8,492 nt of DNA from an uncultured Peptococcaceae bacterium. Lineage in GTDB: Bacteria > Bacillota > Peptococcia > Peptococcales > Peptococcaceae. Every line of letters starts with the position of its first letter. The stretch's first letter is position 1. The stretch covers positions 1-8,492 of the forward strand of contig USPE01000074.1 of NCBI GenBank assembly GCA_900556545.1, in the 5' to 3' direction. Below, one piece after another: positions 6,609-8,492 of this stretch. The notes below the pieces were generated by a model, which saw only the letters and a list, made by a program, of their open reading frames with translations, was not told the origin of the DNA and ran no database searches. Made by a program: the position numbers and the translations under genes.

Positions 6609-7366
6609 GCTGCCAGTGGGGCGAGCGTTATCGAATCAAACAGATTGACTGGGAGATTGAGGAAAAAAGCCGATGGATCGTGCTTGGCATGAATGGCAGC
6701 GGAAAAACAACCTTGCTGAGTATTCTGGCTGGCTATCAGGATTACAGCCACGGTACATTGTTGTATCGGGGGAAAGATTATCGAGAGCTGGATATTTTGA
6801 GTTTACGTAAACAGATGGGGTGGATCAGCAATTCGTATTTTGATCGCATTTATCAGCACGAATCGGTATTGGATTTAGTGCTGTCGGGGTTGAGCGGAAC
6901 ACTTGGTTTGGAAGATGGTTGCGTGACAGACGCACATATTCGTAAATTGAAACGGTTATTACTGCAAGTGGGTTTAGAGGATAAAATGGATAGTCCCTAC
7001 AATTGGCTTTCCAAGGGAGAACGGCAGAATATACTGATTTTAAGAGCGTTGTTGGGGCAACCGGAGGTTCTGGTGCTGGATGAACCGATGACTGGTCTGG
7101 ATGTAGTAAGCAAGCAGAGGATGATGGAGTTTGTGCGGGGGATTGCGCAAAAACGGCAGCATACAATGTTATATGTAACCCATCACTTTGAGGAGATATC
7201 GCCGGAATTGTTTGATAAATGCCTGTTGCTGCGGAATGGCCAGATTTATCAGATGGGTTCGGTAACAGAAGTAATCAATTCGGAAAATATCAGTGATTTT
7301 CTGCAGAAAAACGTGACGGTTGTGCAAATGAAAAATGGTTATTATCAGTTGGACTTTCAGCGGTAG
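6575..7366 (+). CDS. Stand-alone ABC ATPase (YlmA / ModF-PhrA-like)
   Basis: A 263-residue single nucleotide-binding domain. Walker A is GMNGSGKTT (38-46), the signature loop is LSKGERQ (145-151), Walker B is VLVLDE (165-170), the D loop is GLD (174-176) and the switch histidine is H203 in VTHH. The usual Q-loop glutamine is replaced around residues 84-88 (ISNSY), as I recall for YlmA-like proteins. The opening layout (short strand, IDWEIEEKSRWIVLG) and the late THHFEEI match the group annotated as molybdate/photorepair-type ATPases, whose functions are mostly unproven. There is no permease or solute-binding gene in the window, so it may not be a transporter subunit. ATG 6575 is preceded by GGAGG (6560-6564), both inside the end of the zinc-ribbon gene. 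The next gene starts 20 nt after its stop, so all three are one transcript. Confidence 0.9.
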   Translation: MDGSIITAKGLGCQWGERYRIKQIDWEIEEKSRWIVLGMNGSGKTTLLSILAGYQDYSHGTLLYRGKDYRELDILSLRKQMGWISNSYFDRIYQHESVLDLVLSGLSGTLGLEDGCVTDAHIRKLKRLLLQVGLEDKMDSPYNWLSKGERQNILILRALLGQPEVLVLDEPMTGLDVVSKQRMMEFVRGIAQKRQHTMLYVTHHFEEISPELFDKCLLLRNGQIYQMGSVTEVINSENISDFLQKNVTVVQMKNGYYQLDFQR

Positions 7367-7386
7367 CAGAAATGGAGGTGTGAGGC

Positions 7387-8334
7387 ATGACAGGGTCATT
7401 AAAAGATGTCAGCAGCGCAGAGATGGTGCGCAGTTTGGCAGAGATGAATTGCTTTGAACAGGATTGTACAGTATATGGCTATTCGTGGAAGTCGGAAACA
7501 GGAAAAAGGATGTATCGCATGAGTGAAGATGCGTTGCTGATACGGCAGTCCTTTGAGTCACATTTGCTGCATGCCTGTGCAATGACGCCGCTGCAAAGCT
7601 GGACGAGGAAAGCAATTATAAAAGAGGAAACAAAAGAAGATCTGTTTTTATCATTAAAATTGGAGTTGGCCGGACAGTTGAGATCGGATTTTAATGAAGT
7701 CTATTTTTCTGGTTTGCAGAATATATTGAAGGCTTCTGGGGATAACCAGGCGGAGCCGCTTTTACTACAATGGCAGGAGGAGCTGGATGGCTATTTTGAG
7801 GAGGAGCGGTTACAGCTATTTGCCGGCGCTGTTACAATTGCTTATGTTACAAAGCATTTACAGAAATGGCGGTATCAGCAATTGATGCAATGGATTGGGC
7901 AAACAAAAAAGCAAATGACAAATGGTATGCAGATTCGGGATAATTTTACCCGTACTTTTTATGGGGTGGTCTGTAAGCCGCCGCAGGCGACGTCTTATCG
8001 TTATCTGTGTAATGCTAATCAAAACGCATTGTATGATCAGATAAAAGAACTGGATGAAAAAGGAGTGTGGCATACGCCAGTTTACTCTAAATGTTATTGG
8101 TATCATAAAAGTGGTGATTTACCTAACGTGCGGAAGTTGTTTGAAACTGACTTGAAAGAACTGATGGACGAAACCTATTTGAATCGCATGATGGCGATAC
8201 AAAACTTTTCCAGTGCCATACCGCAGCAATTGTGGGACAGTAATCTTCAAAAAGTAAAAGCAGAATGTTCTCCAATTGCATATAAAGGGTTTCTTTATTG
8301 GGGGCGGCGCTGGAATATAGGGTTTACAGAATAA
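7387..8334 (+). CDS. Unrecognised 315-residue soluble protein
   Basis: I do not recognise a family. No signal peptide, membrane segment, nucleotide-binding loop or metal-binding cysteine pair is visible. The protein appears mostly helical, with amphipathic stretches around residues 80-116 and 140-178, and is rich in tryptophan (10, at residues 34, 72, 129, 161, 169, 228, 238, 283, 305 and 309). The C-terminus is aromatic (FLYWGRRWNIGF). ATG 7387 has GGAGG (7374-7378) 8 nt upstream. It lies 20 nt after the ABC ATPase gene and is followed by a terminator, so it is the last gene of the zinc-ribbon/ATPase operon and is likely to work with them. The coding frame is convincing from its length, ribosome binding site and operon position; the function is open. 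Confidence 0.8.
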   Translation: MTGSLKDVSSAEMVRSLAEMNCFEQDCTVYGYSWKSETGKRMYRMSEDALLIRQSFESHLLHACAMTPLQSWTRKAIIKEETKEDLFLSLKLELAGQLRSDFNEVYFSGLQNILKASGDNQAEPLLLQWQEELDGYFEEERLQLFAGAVTIAYVTKHLQKWRYQQLMQWIGQTKKQMTNGMQIRDNFTRTFYGVVCKPPQATSYRYLCNANQNALYDQIKELDEKGVWHTPVYSKCYWYHKSGDLPNVRKLFETDLKELMDETYLNRMMAIQNFSSAIPQQLWDSNLQKVKAECSPIAYKGFLYWGRRWNIGFTE

Positions 8335-8342
8335 AGATTATA

Positions 8343-8376
8343 AAAATCTCTGTCTTTTATCAGGCGGAGATTTTGT
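8343..8376 (+). terminator. Terminator of the zinc-ribbon/ABC/unknown operon
   Basis: AAAATCTCTGTC (8343-8354) pairs with GGCGGAGATTTT (8363-8374) over 12 bp including two G-U pairs, with an 8-nt loop, followed by GTTATATTT. It lies 8 nt after the stop of the 315-residue gene. Confidence 0.85.
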
Positions 8377-8400
8377 TATATTTATGGGAGTGTTTTTTTG

Positions 8401-8432
8401 TCCTGCGTATGATAGCTTCTGCTATAGCAGGA
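8401..8432. repeat. Interrupted dyad TCCTGC...GCAGGA
   Basis: TCCTGC (8401-8406) and GCAGGA (8427-8432) enclose ATAGC-TTCT-GCTAT (8412-8425), forming a hairpin with an unequal internal bulge. It could be a second, weaker terminator (TTTGTTTCT follows) or an operator for the next gene. Nothing decides between these. Confidence 0.4.
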
Positions 8433-8483
8433 TTTGTTTCTGGTTGAGACGAAAAAAATATAAAACAGCAATATGATTTTGAT

Positions 8484-8488
8484 GGAGG
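8484..8488 (+). promoter_or_regulatory. Ribosome binding site of a gene starting beyond the window
   Basis: GGAGG lies 4 nt from the window end, and no start codon follows within the window. A further + strand gene should begin just after 8492. A possible -10 TATAAA lies at 8459-8464, without a convincing -35. Confidence 0.6.
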
Positions 8489-8492
8489 TGCT

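Noticed and set aside
8384..8476. A 30-codon open frame with several cysteines, considered as a leader peptide for the next gene.
   Set aside because: No ribosome binding site, and it spans the interrupted dyad and A-rich DNA; it looks like a chance frame.

Overview
The window looks like chromosomal DNA of a Gram-positive-lineage bacterium (Bacillota). Every gene has a strong GGAGG-type ribosome binding site, base composition is moderate, terminators are short hairpins with T tracts, and a plsX-acpP pair is present. Gene content and protein style would fit a gut or rumen anaerobe such as a member of the Negativicutes, but that placement is an impression, not shown by the sequence. No rRNA, tRNA, CRISPR array, insertion sequence or phage gene was seen.

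Layout. (1) Positions 1-928: the 3' end of plsX and a complete acyl carrier protein gene, closed by a clean intrinsic terminator; these serve fatty acid and phospholipid synthesis. (2) Positions 929-6028: an apparent three-gene accessory module. It consists of an MFS solute transporter (1173-2561, +), a LysR-family regulator on the opposite strand (2739-3638, -), and a 696-residue cytoplasmic alkaline-phosphatase-superfamily hydrolase (3938-6028, +). Transporter and regulator are tail to tail around a bidirectional terminator; regulator and hydrolase are divergent across a 299-bp intergenic region. (3) Positions 6029-8334: a compact operon of a small zinc-ribbon protein, a stand-alone ABC ATPase of the YlmA/PhrA-like type, and an unrecognised 315-residue protein, followed by a terminator. 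(4) Positions 8335-8492: intergenic DNA ending in a ribosome binding site for a gene just outside the window.

The most interesting signal is regulatory. The transporter and hydrolase promoters, about 2.8 kb apart, share a nearly identical block (TTTTTC, optional G, TTGTTAGACAAAAA). In both it covers the -35 element, and in both the -10 hexamer follows after exactly 18 nt. The block holds the dyad TTGT-TAG-ACAA, and the hydrolase copy has a perfect 8-bp inverted repeat just upstream. The simplest reading is that the LysR regulator between them controls both genes, forming a small uptake-and-hydrolysis regulon: the MFS protein imports an unknown phospho- or sulfo-compound and the cytoplasmic hydrolase cleaves it. 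The substrate cannot be read from the sequence.

The second unexplained unit is the zinc-ribbon / lone ABC ATPase / unknown protein operon. It has no permease or binding protein, and its third gene has no recognisable family.
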